Shown: piece by piece, positions 1 through 7,548 of the stretch
How the letters are laid out: the number at the start of each line of letters is the position of its first letter
Position numbering within the stretch: the first letter of the stretch is position 1
From: Candidatus Margulisiibacteriota bacterium
Lineage (GTDB): Bacteria; Margulisbacteria; WOR-1; JAHJIW01
DNA: 64,000 nucleotides
Direction: 5' to 3'
NCBI GenBank assembly: GCA_018823125.1
Contig: JAHJIW010000003.1
Span: 1-64,000 of the forward strand
Notes under the pieces: generated by a model
The model's database searches: none
What the model was told of the DNA's origin: nothing
The model's input: the letters and a program-made list of their open reading frames with translations, nothing else
Program-made: the position numbers and the translations under genes

Positions 1-13
1 CCGGGTTTTTCCC

Positions 14-41
14 AAAAAAAATGGGAAACCTGTTGTTTCCC
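14..41 (-). terminator. Intrinsic terminator
   Basis: Read on the minus strand, a perfect 7-bp stem (GGGAAAC / GTTTCCC) encloses a 5-base loop and is followed by one A and eight T residues. This is a textbook Rho-independent terminator. It would end the short transcript started by the promoter at 174-201, and could also end read-through from the metallopeptidase gene upstream. Confidence 0.85.
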
Positions 42-167
42 TAATACAAAATCTAGTGTACTCTTTCAGTAACAGGCAACTTAGAGAGTACCAGTATTAA
101 ATTCTAACTTCTGCTTCTACCGATTATTCGCATTAAACAGGCATAATCTCGAATCTGTCCTCGGCCA
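14..167 (-). ncRNA. Candidate small RNA under a sigma-28-like promoter
   Basis: The interval lies between a sigma-28-like promoter (174-201) and a strong intrinsic terminator (14-41), both on the minus strand, giving a predicted transcript of about 150 nt. No open frame longer than about a dozen codons is present. The transcript contains two further perfect hairpin arms: GTACTCT paired with AGAGTAC, and GATTAT paired with ATAATC. No known RNA family was recognised, and it is not tRNA-like. The start is inferred from the usual distance from a -10 element to the first transcribed base. The alternative is that the promoter is spurious and this is only the 3' trailer of the gene upstream. Confidence 0.5.
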
Positions 168-173
168 CTATTA

Positions 174-201
174 CTATCGGGGTATCCAGCTCAAAACTTG
201 C
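174..201 (-). promoter_or_regulatory. Sigma-28-like promoter (instance 1)
   Basis: GCAAGTTT, then CCCGATAG, with exactly 14 bases between the last T of AAGTTT and the C of CGATA. The other seven copies in this window have the same spacing. It points towards the candidate small RNA at 14-167. Confidence 0.6.
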
Positions 202-234
202 ATGAAAACCCGAAATATTTTTGGGGGGCCAATA

Positions 235-1098
235 TTATGTATTAGGGGTCTCGGAGGGGTCCGAAAACACCTCTTCGTCCATAAACTCAAAGCGTCCCAA
301 TAACGAAGAGTCGCCACCTAAGGCAGCTCTTTCGGCTATTTCTTTAAATTTTTCGTTCTGGTTGATATACCATTCGTAAGCCCAGGCAAAACTTTCCAGT
401 GGGTTTTCGTCCGAAGGGTGTCTTTTTCGGCGTGATAGCTCTAAAATGATCTCCCCAAAGATATCCTGACCTTTGGCAAGGGTCTTCATGGAGAATCGTT
501 CTAATACGTCTTCCCATTTATCCTTTTCAATTTTTACCTTTTTAAGGCCAAATTGATGAAGGTTATTTCCGGGGATGAAATAGCGTCTAAATTCCTGCAT
601 GTTATAACCCGACTGTTTTACGAAATCCATGAACTTCTCAAATTCCATGTTAAAGTGCGATACCGCATGGCCTACTTCGTGGGTTAATACTTCGGGGATA
701 CCTTCCGGAGGCACATTATCAAAAATGAACACGGTTTTGGAGTCGGCATCGTAAGCACCACCGGCTGAAACCATGAGGGCCTTCTTAATGGTGAGGCGGT
801 GTTTCTGGTTTTTGATCACGCGCTTTACGCCAATTAAATGCTGTTTTTTGAGTTTCTTGATTTCTTCAAGAGTATTGGCAATTACTTCAACATCTTCGCT
901 GTTAAATTTAACGTCCGAGTCCAAAACCTCAATCCCGTAATCGCGCTTTATCTTTTTACGTAAAAAGACGGCGGAGGGGACAACCTGCGGCGGCGGCTCG
1001 GTTTGTACCTGCCGGACGGTGGGCATGCCGGTCGATACGCTATTGATGTTATACAAGCCGGCCGCGCTGTGCGGTCCAACCGGTTCTATTCCTGACAT
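235..1098 (-). CDS. Putative zinc metallopeptidase (HEVGH), lineage-specific
   Basis: The protein has 287 residues. Residues 140-144 are HEVGH, the HExxH zinc-binding motif of gluzincin-type metallopeptidases. About 90 residues later a NPLESFAWAYEWY segment (E235) could supply the third zinc ligand, as in the NxxE-type second motif of that clan. The first 40 residues are proline- and glycine-rich with no signal peptide, so the protein is probably cytoplasmic or handled by an unknown route. The ATG is preceded by AAAGGAG at 5 bases. The gene is a single transcription unit with its own sigma-28-like promoter (1139-1168), directly downstream of argB. I do not recognise the family by name. Peptidase chemistry follows from the motif; the substrate is unknown. 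Confidence 0.75.
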   Translation of the reverse strand: MSGIEPVGPHSAAGLYNINSVSTGMPTVRQVQTEPPPQVVPSAVFLRKKIKRDYGIEVLDSDVKFNSEDVEVIANTLEEIKKLKKQHLIGVKRVIKNQKHRLTIKKALMVSAGGAYDADSKTVFIFDNVPPEGIPEVLTHEVGHAVSHFNMEFEKFMDFVKQSGYNMQEFRRYFIPGNNLHQFGLKKVKIEKDKWEDVLERFSMKTLAKGQDIFGEIILELSRRKRHPSDENPLESFAWAYEWYINQNEKFKEIAERAALGGDSSLLGRFEFMDEEVFSDPSETPNT

Positions 1099-1138
1099 AG
1101 AAACTCCTTTTTAGGATACACCCGTACCCTACCAAGTA

Positions 1139-1168
1139 ATATATCGTAATAAGGAGGCAGAAACTTGC
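1139..1168 (-). promoter_or_regulatory. Sigma-28-like promoter (instance 2)
   Basis: GCAAGTTT (168-161 of the 1100s), 14 bases, then CGATATAT. It faces the metallopeptidase-like gene whose ATG is at 1098, leaving a leader of about 35 nt with a good AAAGGAG site. It sits immediately before the argB stop codon region, so it separates this gene from the arginine operon. Confidence 0.65.
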
Positions 1169-1178
1169 GTGGAATTTT

Positions 1179-2057
1179 CTACTTTACCACCATGGTACCA
1201 ATTCCGTAGTCGGTAAATAGCTCGAGGAGAACCGCGTGGGGAACGCGTCCGTCAATAATATGGACATTATTAGCCCCGTGTTTTAGGGCGGTTAAACCAC
1301 ACTGTACTTTAGGGATCATACCGCCGGAAATAGTCTCGTTATCAATCATGCGGCGGATCTTTTTGGCATCTACTTCAGAGATAAGTTTGCCTTTTTTATT
1401 AAGCACTCCACGCACATCCGTCATCAAGATCAATTTTTCGGCATTTAAGTAAGCCGCCACCTTGGCGGCCGCAAAATCGGCATTGATATTAAAGGTTTGA
1501 CCTTTGCGTCCTACGCCAATCGGAGACAAAACCGGAATGTATCCCTTTTTAATCATTTTATACAAATATCGATATTTAATGCCAATCGCTTTTCCGATTA
1601 AACCTAAATCCAGATAGCGCCCATTTTTATCTTTAACCCACAGCTTGCGGGCTTTAATAACTTTACCCTTTTTTCCACAATAGGACTTGGGTTTGCCGCC
1701 TTCTTTGCGTATCATTCGGCAAATCTCAGCATTAACTTTGTTACCTAAAACATTTTCTACTACTTCTAAAACTTTCTTACTGGTAAAACGCATCCCCTGC
1801 ACAAAACGGGTTTCGATACCTTTGCGTTTAAGCGATTTTGAAATTTCGGGACCGCCGCCGTGCACAATGACCGGATGCATGCCAACGTATTTTAAGAGCA
1901 CAACGTCCTGAATGACCTCTCGTTTGAGTTCATCATTTTGCATCGCCGCCCCGCCATACTTAATGACAATGATCTTGTCGTGAAACTGCTTTAAGTAGGG
2001 CAACGCTTCCAGCACCACATTGGCGCGTCGAATTAAGTGTCTATACTTTTTTAACAT
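1179..2057 (-). CDS. argB: Acetylglutamate kinase
   Basis: ArgB phosphorylates N-acetyl-L-glutamate with ATP, the second step of arginine synthesis. The 292-residue length fits the family. The N-terminal IKYGGAAM phosphate-binding segment, the VHGGGPEI loop and the later NINADFAA and GGMIPKV segments are all present. The start codon overlaps the argJ stop by one base (TAATG), so translation is coupled within argC-argJ-argB. It is the last gene of that operon. Confidence in function is very high. Confidence 0.95.
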   Translation of the reverse strand: MLKKYRHLIRRANVVLEALPYLKQFHDKIIVIKYGGAAMQNDELKREVIQDVVLLKYVGMHPVIVHGGGPEISKSLKRKGIETRFVQGMRFTSKKVLEVVENVLGNKVNAEICRMIRKEGGKPKSYCGKKGKVIKARKLWVKDKNGRYLDLGLIGKAIGIKYRYLYKMIKKGYIPVLSPIGVGRKGQTFNINADFAAAKVAAYLNAEKLILMTDVRGVLNKKGKLISEVDAKKIRRMIDNETISGGMIPKVQCGLTALKHGANNVHIIDGRVPHAVLLELFTDYGIGTMVVK

Positions 2058-3256
2058 TAGGTATGGTACCTCGCGTTGATCTTAATGTAGCCGTAAGTTA
2101 AGTCACAACCCCACGCCACCGCTTCATTTTTTCCGCTCTTTAAATCGATATCAATCGCCACTTCTTTAGCTTTAAGCTTTTTGGCCGCTTTACCCATATT
2201 TTTAACTTGCCCCACCCCATTTTTCAGGAGGGTTACTCCCTGCACCTTAATATCAACCTTGTCCGGATTAATATCTACGCCCGATGCTCCTAAGCTGGCG
2301 ATAATTCGTCCAAAATTGGGGTCTTCGCCGTAAATCGCGGTTTTTACTAAAGGTGAAGTAGTGATTTCGCGGGCTGCCAGGCGGGCACAGTTTTTGGTAG
2401 CTGCTCCTTTAACCGTAACCGTGATTAATTTAGTTGCCCCTTCGCCATCGCGGGCAATTTCTTTGGCTAAGTATTCGCAAACTGCGTGCAATGCAGTTTC
2501 AAACTTTTTAAGGGTAGCCGAACTCTTCTCTACGTTTACGCCGGATAATCCATTAGCCAGAACAAATACACAATCGCTGGTGGAGGTATCCTGGTCTACC
2601 GAAATCATATTAAACGTATCTTCAGTGGCAGCTTTTAGCATTTTTTGTAATTTCGAATGTGAGATTTTAGCATCGGTGGTAATAAAAGCATGCATGGTAG
2701 CCATATTGGGATGGATCATTCCTGATCCTTTGGCAATTCCTCCGATACTAAACTTTTGATCCCCAACTTCTACCTCAACCGCAATTTCTTTTTTAAAAGT
2801 ATCCGTAGTTAAAATGGCCTCAGCCGCGCTATTGCTACCGCGATACGAAAGCTTGCGCACCACTTTTTTGATGCCGGGGATAATTTTGTCCATTTTAAGC
2901 GGTTTACCGATTACTCCAGTAGAAGTTACCAAGACCCGCTTTTCTGGAATACTCAGTTCTTTGGCAACGATGGCAACCATGCGCTTTGCATCTTTTAGCC
3001 CTTGAGGTCCGGTGGCACAGTTAGCATTGCCGGAGTTGGTAATAATGACCTGAGCGACACCGCTTTTAGCATTTTTATGACTGATTAAAACCGGGGCGGG
3101 CTTAACTTTGTTTTTAGTAAAAACCGCAGCTAAAGTGGCGGGAACATCAGACACGATAAGCGATAAATCCTTGCGTCCGGATTGTTTTACGCCAGATGAA
3201 ATGCCGCTTGCCAAAAATCCCTGAGGAGCGCAAACGCCCCCTTTAATTTTTTTCAT
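2057..3256 (-). CDS. argJ: Bifunctional ornithine acetyltransferase / N-acetylglutamate synthase
   Basis: ArgJ moves the acetyl group from N-acetylornithine to glutamate, making a cyclic arginine pathway possible. The 399-residue precursor carries the self-cleavage site in the KGSGMIHPNMATM segment: cleavage is expected between A186 and T187, making T187 the nucleophile of the beta chain. The gene starts directly after the argC stop and overlaps argB by one base. Whether it is monofunctional or bifunctional cannot be told from the sequence. No separate argA was seen in the window. Confidence 0.94.
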   Translation of the reverse strand: MKKIKGGVCAPQGFLASGISSGVKQSGRKDLSLIVSDVPATLAAVFTKNKVKPAPVLISHKNAKSGVAQVIITNSGNANCATGPQGLKDAKRMVAIVAKELSIPEKRVLVTSTGVIGKPLKMDKIIPGIKKVVRKLSYRGSNSAAEAILTTDTFKKEIAVEVEVGDQKFSIGGIAKGSGMIHPNMATMHAFITTDAKISHSKLQKMLKAATEDTFNMISVDQDTSTSDCVFVLANGLSGVNVEKSSATLKKFETALHAVCEYLAKEIARDGEGATKLITVTVKGAATKNCARLAAREITTSPLVKTAIYGEDPNFGRIIASLGASGVDINPDKVDIKVQGVTLLKNGVGQVKNMGKAAKKLKAKEVAIDIDLKSGKNEAVAWGCDLTYGYIKINARYHT

Positions 3257-4270
3257 CTAAGGATACACTCCAATTAAATCCAGACCGGCTTTTGCGGGAA
3301 ATCCAAAGCGGATGTTCATGTTTTGCACGGCCTGTCCCGCCGCTCCCTTAATTAAGTTATCGAGGGCCGAAATTATAATTACTTTTTCGGTTCGTTTATC
3401 GTAAGTAACCGCAATATCACAATAATTGGTGCCGGCTACATTTTTAGTAGAAGGCAGGCCTTTTTTATACAAACGTACGAATGGCGCTTTTTTGTAGACG
3501 CGCTCAAAGGCGGCAAAAAAGCCGTGCTGAGCGGATACGCTTGCATAAATCGTGGCCAAAATTCCTCGATTCATGGGAGTCAGATGCGGAACAAAAGTAA
3601 TCTTAGTCCCTAATTCCTGTTCAATCTCTCCGGTATGGCGATGAACCGCAATTTTATACGCCGAAATGGATTCACTACACTCACAATAATGTGTATTAAG
3701 TGAAAGTGCGCGCCCGGCTCCCGAAACTCCTGACTTGGCATCCACCACAATGGATCCATCGGTTATTAAATTTTCTTTAATTAAAGGATACAGACCTAAA
3801 ATCGCAGCGGTGGCATAACATCCCGGATTTGCAATCAGCGAAGCTTTTTTGATGTCCTTGGCATGAATTTCGGGTATGCCGTAAACTGCAGTTTCACAAA
3901 GACTAGACGATTTATGCTTAACTCCGTACCAGGTCGTATAATCATCGGCATTACGAAATCGGAAATCGGCTCCGATATCAATGACCACAATTCCTTTTTT
4001 AAGCAGATCCGGAATAATTGCCTGAGATAAACCATGAGGCAGCGCCACAAAAGCTACATCCAGCTTGGGCAGTTTAGCCATATTTGGTTTTTGGCATACC
4101 AGGTCACAAATCCCCGCCAGATGAGGATAAACCTCACTGATTTTTTTGCCGCCGTAAGTCCGCGAAGTTATGACTTCAACCGAAACACTGGGGTGTTTCA
4201 ATAAAAGTGATAATAACGTTTCGCCGGAATAGCCGGTGGCTCCAATAATTCCTGCTTTAATCTTTGCCAT
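3257..4270 (-). CDS. argC: N-acetyl-gamma-glutamyl-phosphate reductase
   Basis: ArgC is the NADPH-dependent reductase of the third arginine step. The Rossmann start (GIIGATGYSGETLL) and the catalytic-cysteine segment NPGCYATAAILG are clear. An in-frame TTG at 4282 would add four residues, but that TTG falls inside the GAGGTG ribosome-binding sequence, so I place the start at the ATG at 4270 (337 residues). It heads the argC-argJ-argB operon. The remaining ornithine-pathway gene, argD, is not in the window; argF, argG and argH lie at 50.5-54.1 kb. Confidence 0.95.
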   Translation of the reverse strand: MAKIKAGIIGATGYSGETLLSLLLKHPSVSVEVITSRTYGGKKISEVYPHLAGICDLVCQKPNMAKLPKLDVAFVALPHGLSQAIIPDLLKKGIVVIDIGADFRFRNADDYTTWYGVKHKSSSLCETAVYGIPEIHAKDIKKASLIANPGCYATAAILGLYPLIKENLITDGSIVVDAKSGVSGAGRALSLNTHYCECSESISAYKIAVHRHTGEIEQELGTKITFVPHLTPMNRGILATIYASVSAQHGFFAAFERVYKKAPFVRLYKKGLPSTKNVAGTNYCDIAVTYDKRTEKVIIISALDNLIKGAAGQAVQNMNIRFGFPAKAGLDLIGVYP

Positions 4271-4300
4271 TTCACACCTCAAAAGAATTATAACACAAAG

Positions 4301-4489
4301 TTACCAACCTTCGTGCCCAAGTTGTTCCTGAAGTTTCTTCGCTCTACGAGGAGTTAATTTATTGGACAACCGGATTGCTTTGGTTAGCCATGCAAGACGT
4401 TGCCGTACAGTGGTACGCAACATTACATTTAGCTCCTCATCGCTATAATAGTGTTCCATAATCTGCCGTTTGGAAACTCGTTTTTTCAT
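4301..4489 (-). CDS. Small protein paired with a nucleotidyltransferase
   Basis: This 62-residue basic protein contains an RLAWLTKAIRL segment that resembles short proteins found beside minimal nucleotidyltransferases. It overlaps the upstream nucleotidyltransferase gene by 4 bases (ATGA), so the two are translationally coupled. No catalytic motif is visible. By context it could be the partner (antitoxin or substrate-specifying subunit) in a toxin-antitoxin-like pair, but this is inference only. Confidence 0.6.
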   Translation of the reverse strand: MKKRVSKRQIMEHYYSDEELNVMLRTTVRQRLAWLTKAIRLSNKLTPRRAKKLQEQLGHEGW

Positions 4490-4947
4490 TGTTGATTTTC
4501 CAGTTTTTTTAAGCGCTTGAGTGATCCAATATCAATTAAATCGCGAGTACGACTTGCCTTATTTTTTAAATCTATCAAATCCTCAAAAGAAACACAACTA
4601 ATACTTAAGCCTTCGACCTTAAAAACCTTGCGCCGTTTATAGGCTTTAGTAAAATCGATCGGGTTCTTCAGAAAAACATCGATTCTTTTATCATTATCTT
4701 GTTGATTTACAAATGCGATCGCCATAACTTTAGCCCATTTTTTTTGAGGCACTTTTGTTCCGTAGCCCAACTTTTCCATAATTTTCACAAATTTTTCAAG
4801 AAGCTCGGGAGACAAATCAATCATTAGGTCCAAATCTAGCGTCAAGCGTTGCAGACCATATAAATTAACCGCAATTCCTCCAATTACTAAATAATGCAGT
4901 CGATTTTTATTAAAAGCTTTGATTTCTTTCCGGTAATAAAATTGCAC
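4486..4947 (-). CDS. Nucleotidyltransferase-fold protein (possible toxin-antitoxin component)
   Basis: The 153-residue protein has the minimal nucleotidyltransferase signature: GGIAVNLYGLQRLTLDLDLM at about residues 23-42, which combines the glycine-rich start with the aspartate pair, and a later KRIDVF that can give the third acidic residue. Proteins of this kind include AbiEii-type and DUF6036 nucleotidyltransferases. Translation starts at a GTG overlapping the stop of the AMMECR1 gene (TAGTG). It forms an overlapping pair with the 62-residue gene downstream. Either a toxin-like enzyme that modifies RNA or protein, or an ordinary small nucleotidyltransferase, would fit. Confidence 0.7.
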   Translation of the reverse strand: MQFYYRKEIKAFNKNRLHYLVIGGIAVNLYGLQRLTLDLDLMIDLSPELLEKFVKIMEKLGYGTKVPQKKWAKVMAIAFVNQQDNDKRIDVFLKNPIDFTKAYKRRKVFKVEGLSISCVSFEDLIDLKNKASRTRDLIDIGSLKRLKKLENQQ

Positions 4948-5459
4948 TACTTATACCTCTTTACTTCAAACCGAAACAGTTCAACCGGCTCGGTAGGTTT
5001 AATGCCGCCCTTCATCCGGCAAATCTCAATTTGCTGCTGCGGAGAGTTAACCCCTGGCAAATCCGGTAATAAAAGACCCCGGCGCATACCGCTTTTTACG
5101 ATGACCCCATACTTTTTGGCATCTAAATCTTTTACGCTTTCCACCGGCTCTGGCGCGGTTAAAATATCTACCGATATTTCAAGTTCCTTCAATTCACTTT
5201 CAATAACCGGAGGAAAACGAGGATCCCGGGTAGAAGATTCAATGGCATTCCGGATGATTTCTACGGCAACATTTTCGGTAGTCGGCGCAAAGGTTCCGAT
5301 GCAGCCGCGCAGTGCTCCTTTTTTCTTCAGCGAAACAAAGACCCCGGCTTTGCCTTGCATTTCTTTTGGCAATGGATCCGGCGGCTTGATTACCTTTTTA
5401 TCGCGCACGTAGGTTTCGATAGTTTCCCGGGCTAATTTAACTTGCGCACTTTCGGTCAT
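4947..5459 (-). CDS. AMMECR1 domain protein (AmmeMemoRadiSam system protein A)
   Basis: The 170-residue protein carries the AMMECR1 hallmark LRGCIGTF near the middle, followed by the [12 protein letters not shown] and ISVDIL segments of the family. AMMECR1 proteins occur next to MEMO-like and radical-SAM proteins in the so-called AmmeMemoRadiSam system, whose biochemical role is unsettled. Here it overlaps the MEMO gene by 4 bases (ATGA), so the A and B components are co-translated. The radical-SAM component is not in the window. Confidence 0.88.
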   Translation of the reverse strand: MTESAQVKLARETIETYVRDKKVIKPPDPLPKEMQGKAGVFVSLKKKGALRGCIGTFAPTTENVAVEIIRNAIESSTRDPRFPPVIESELKELEISVDILTAPEPVESVKDLDAKKYGVIVKSGMRRGLLLPDLPGVNSPQQQIEICRMKGGIKPTEPVELFRFEVKRYK

Positions 5460-6253
5460 GATTTCACCTCGTATTCGGCTACCATATACCCCACCCCGTA
5501 CGGTCCTTCATAAGATAATACGTCAGCCTTGGCATTTTTACCATCCAGCGCTCCCAAAAGCATCGCAATTGACCACAGCGCATCTTGCCCGGCAGCGTCC
5601 GCCAGCTGCGGATTAAAATTAAGGATTCCTTCCACATCATTATTTTTAACCAGCTCCACCAGTTTTTCGTCAAATTCTTTTCCGCGGGGATGAAAACCCG
5701 CCGGCGCATCTTTGGTAAGGCGATGCGACATATCGGCACTGGCAATTATGGCTATTTTTTTACCGCTGTCGTCACACACTTTCGCCAAAAGTTTTCCAAA
5801 TTCGTATAGTTCTTTCAGCGGGCGAAAGGCAATTGCAATGGGCACAATCGGTTTATTAACTCCCGCTACATAAGGATAATGCAACGGCACCAAAACCCCG
5901 TGGTCTAAAAGTGTTTCGGGAATCTGAGAAACCGTGATATCCGCATTTTGACATGCTTTTACAATTTGCAGAGCTAACTCCGGATCTCCTTTAAATGTGT
6001 AAACCGGTTTAGGGCAGCCAAAATTTAAAAAGTTGCCTTCAAAAACATGCGAAACGTAAACCGGAAACGAAACCTGAGAAACCAATCCGTGGGGAGTGAA
6101 AATTATTATCGTATCCGCGTTTTTCTGTTTTAAATCTTTAGCCAATCTTTCCAGCGCGGCCTTACTTTTTGCGGCATCGCTCAGCCGGGCGCCGCCAATT
6201 TGGGGCACTAATATGGGGGGATGAGGAGCAATCGCGCCAAAAACTATACCCAT
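5456..6253 (-). CDS. MEMO-family protein (AmmeMemoRadiSam system protein B)
   Basis: This 265-residue protein is related to class III extradiol dioxygenase B subunits and human MEMO1. Visible features are the [12 protein letters not shown] start, a TIIIFTPHG strand, a [11 protein letters not shown] segment and an [11 protein letters not shown] segment, which contain the conserved histidines of the fold. It heads the unit MEMO-AMMECR1-nucleotidyltransferase-small protein. A TATACT box at 6291-6296 on the minus strand and an AAAGGAAA site before the ATG suggest an ordinary leader of about 30 nt. The catalytic role in bacteria is unknown. Confidence 0.88.
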   Translation of the reverse strand: MGIVFGAIAPHPPILVPQIGGARLSDAAKSKAALERLAKDLKQKNADTIIIFTPHGLVSQVSFPVYVSHVFEGNFLNFGCPKPVYTFKGDPELALQIVKACQNADITVSQIPETLLDHGVLVPLHYPYVAGVNKPIVPIAIAFRPLKELYEFGKLLAKVCDDSGKKIAIIASADMSHRLTKDAPAGFHPRGKEFDEKLVELVKNNDVEGILNFNPQLADAAGQDALWSIAMLLGALDGKNAKADVLSYEGPYGVGYMVAEYEVKS

Positions 6254-6328
6254 GATTTTTCCTTTGCTTTTTACAGACTGAATGAATAATAGTATAAAGA
6301 AATGGGGGAATCAAGGCGGCTTTTCCTC

Positions 6329-6357
6329 TTGAACACGTAAATCCCGAGGAGTATACT
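6329..6357 (+). promoter_or_regulatory. Sigma-70 promoter, leaderless geometry
   Basis: TTGAAC, a 17-base spacer, then TATACT. Only 9 bases separate the -10 box from the ATG of the thioredoxin-like gene, so transcription should start within about 3 bases of the start codon. Confidence 0.7.
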
Positions 6358-6366
6358 ATTACCAGT

Positions 6367-6888
6367 ATGAAGCGTTTTATTATATTGGCTTCTATTATAT
6401 TGTTATGCACTCTCGTCGCTCAGGTGTCCGCCGAGGCAAAAACCACACTTAAGATTGGAACTGACGTTCCTAATATTATATTAACTGATCTGAGCGGTGG
6501 CGAATTTGACCTATCCAAAAAACTAGGCACTAAAACCATTGTTCTGACCTTCTTTACTACCTGGAGTAAAACCTGCAACGAAGAACTGGCATTTTTTAGT
6601 GCGTTAAAAAAAGAATATAAAAATGAAAACCTGGAAATTATCACCATTTCTTTAGACCGCACAACCAAAGACCTGGAAAAGTTTATAAAGGATAACAACT
6701 ACGACTTTACTTTCCTCCCCAATAAAAAATTAAAATATTTAGCGGATTACCGGGTACTGATTATTCCTACCGTATTCTTAATTAACCCGGATGGCACACT
6801 GCAAAACATTTACGTTGATTATGATAAAAACGTGGAAAAAGCTTTATCCGAAGACTTAAAGAAAATATTTAAGAAGGCCTCTTCTTAA
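6367..6888 (+). CDS. Exported thioredoxin-fold protein with a single active-site cysteine
   Basis: The 173-residue protein has an N-terminal signal sequence (hydrophobic from about residue 4 to 20, ending near SAEA) and a TlpA/AhpC-like thioredoxin fold. The usual WCxxC is WSKTC here (W66, S67, C70), so the nucleophilic first cysteine is replaced by serine. The cis-proline loop (IIPTVFLI, P134) is intact. It would therefore not act as a normal dithiol oxidoreductase; a monothiol or binding role is possible. It overlaps the oppositely oriented 201-residue gene by 20 bases at its 3' end. Confidence 0.8.
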   Translation: MKRFIILASIILLCTLVAQVSAEAKTTLKIGTDVPNIILTDLSGGEFDLSKKLGTKTIVLTFFTTWSKTCNEELAFFSALKKEYKNENLEIITISLDRTTKDLEKFIKDNNYDFTFLPNKKLKYLADYRVLIIPTVFLINPDGTLQNIYVDYDKNVEKALSEDLKKIFKKASS

Positions 6889-7474
6889 GACTAACTAATC
6901 TTGCCTGCTCCATGTGCCCGACCCGCTTACGGTTATTTATAATTTCTGTATAAATAGTTGCGATTGGAAACCCTAGATCATCCCCCACCGTCTCGTCTTT
7001 TAAAAAATCATAAATCACGTGCATAACCCTCGCCGATAAAGGAACGCTTAGATTTTGACGCACAAAATTGAGCGCGATTTTGGCGGCGTCCGCCCGTACC
7101 GCATTTGAATAAATTTTTTGATGATTTTCCACGGTACGCAGACATTCTTCGACCAGCCAGTGTTTTTCAAAATCGCCAAACGCCGGCATAAAAGCTAAAA
7201 CCTTTAGCCTGGTAAAGGCTCTCCATCTAATTGATGCAGCTTCATTATGTAAATCACAAACCAGGTTAATTAACTCGGAAAAATTACGTCCTTCGTAAGA
7301 TTTATCTTCAGCAATCCTTAGTAAAGCTCTCGTTTTCCCGGACCCGCGCCTAGGGGGCTTCCTGGCAAAACAGCGATTTCTTACCCCGAGCATAAGGTTG
7401 GCACTAGCCAAAGGCACCCCTTGCATGCGGGGTAATCGTCTAATTCTATTAGCTTGTCTAGTTAATCCTCTCAT
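6869..7474 (-). CDS. Hypothetical protein, helical, sigma-28-like regulon
   Basis: I do not recognise this 201-residue protein. The first 50 residues are strongly basic (many Arg/Lys), the rest is predicted helical with HEAT/armadillo-like spacing, and no membrane segment or catalytic motif is visible. The ATG lies only 8 bases downstream of the CGATATAA box at 7483-7490, so the message is probably leaderless. It converges on the thioredoxin-like gene with a 20-bp overlap. Its link to other unknown proteins in the window is the shared promoter motif. Confidence 0.65.
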   Translation of the reverse strand: MRGLTRQANRIRRLPRMQGVPLASANLMLGVRNRCFARKPPRRGSGKTRALLRIAEDKSYEGRNFSELINLVCDLHNEAASIRWRAFTRLKVLAFMPAFGDFEKHWLVEECLRTVENHQKIYSNAVRADAAKIALNFVRQNLSVPLSARVMHVIYDFLKDETVGDDLGFPIATIYTEIINNRKRVGHMEQARLVSLKKRPS

Positions 7475-7482
7475 AACTATCT

Positions 7483-7512
7483 TTATATCGCTAATCAGAG
7501 GTTAAAATTTCA
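7483..7512 (-). promoter_or_regulatory. Sigma-28-like promoter (instance 3)
   Basis: TGAAATTT, 14 bases, then CGATATAA. It directs transcription of the 201-residue gene starting at 7474. Confidence 0.65.
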
Positions 7513-7548
7513 TATTTTTGAGAGAAGTTTTCGAGGAAAATAGAAAAA

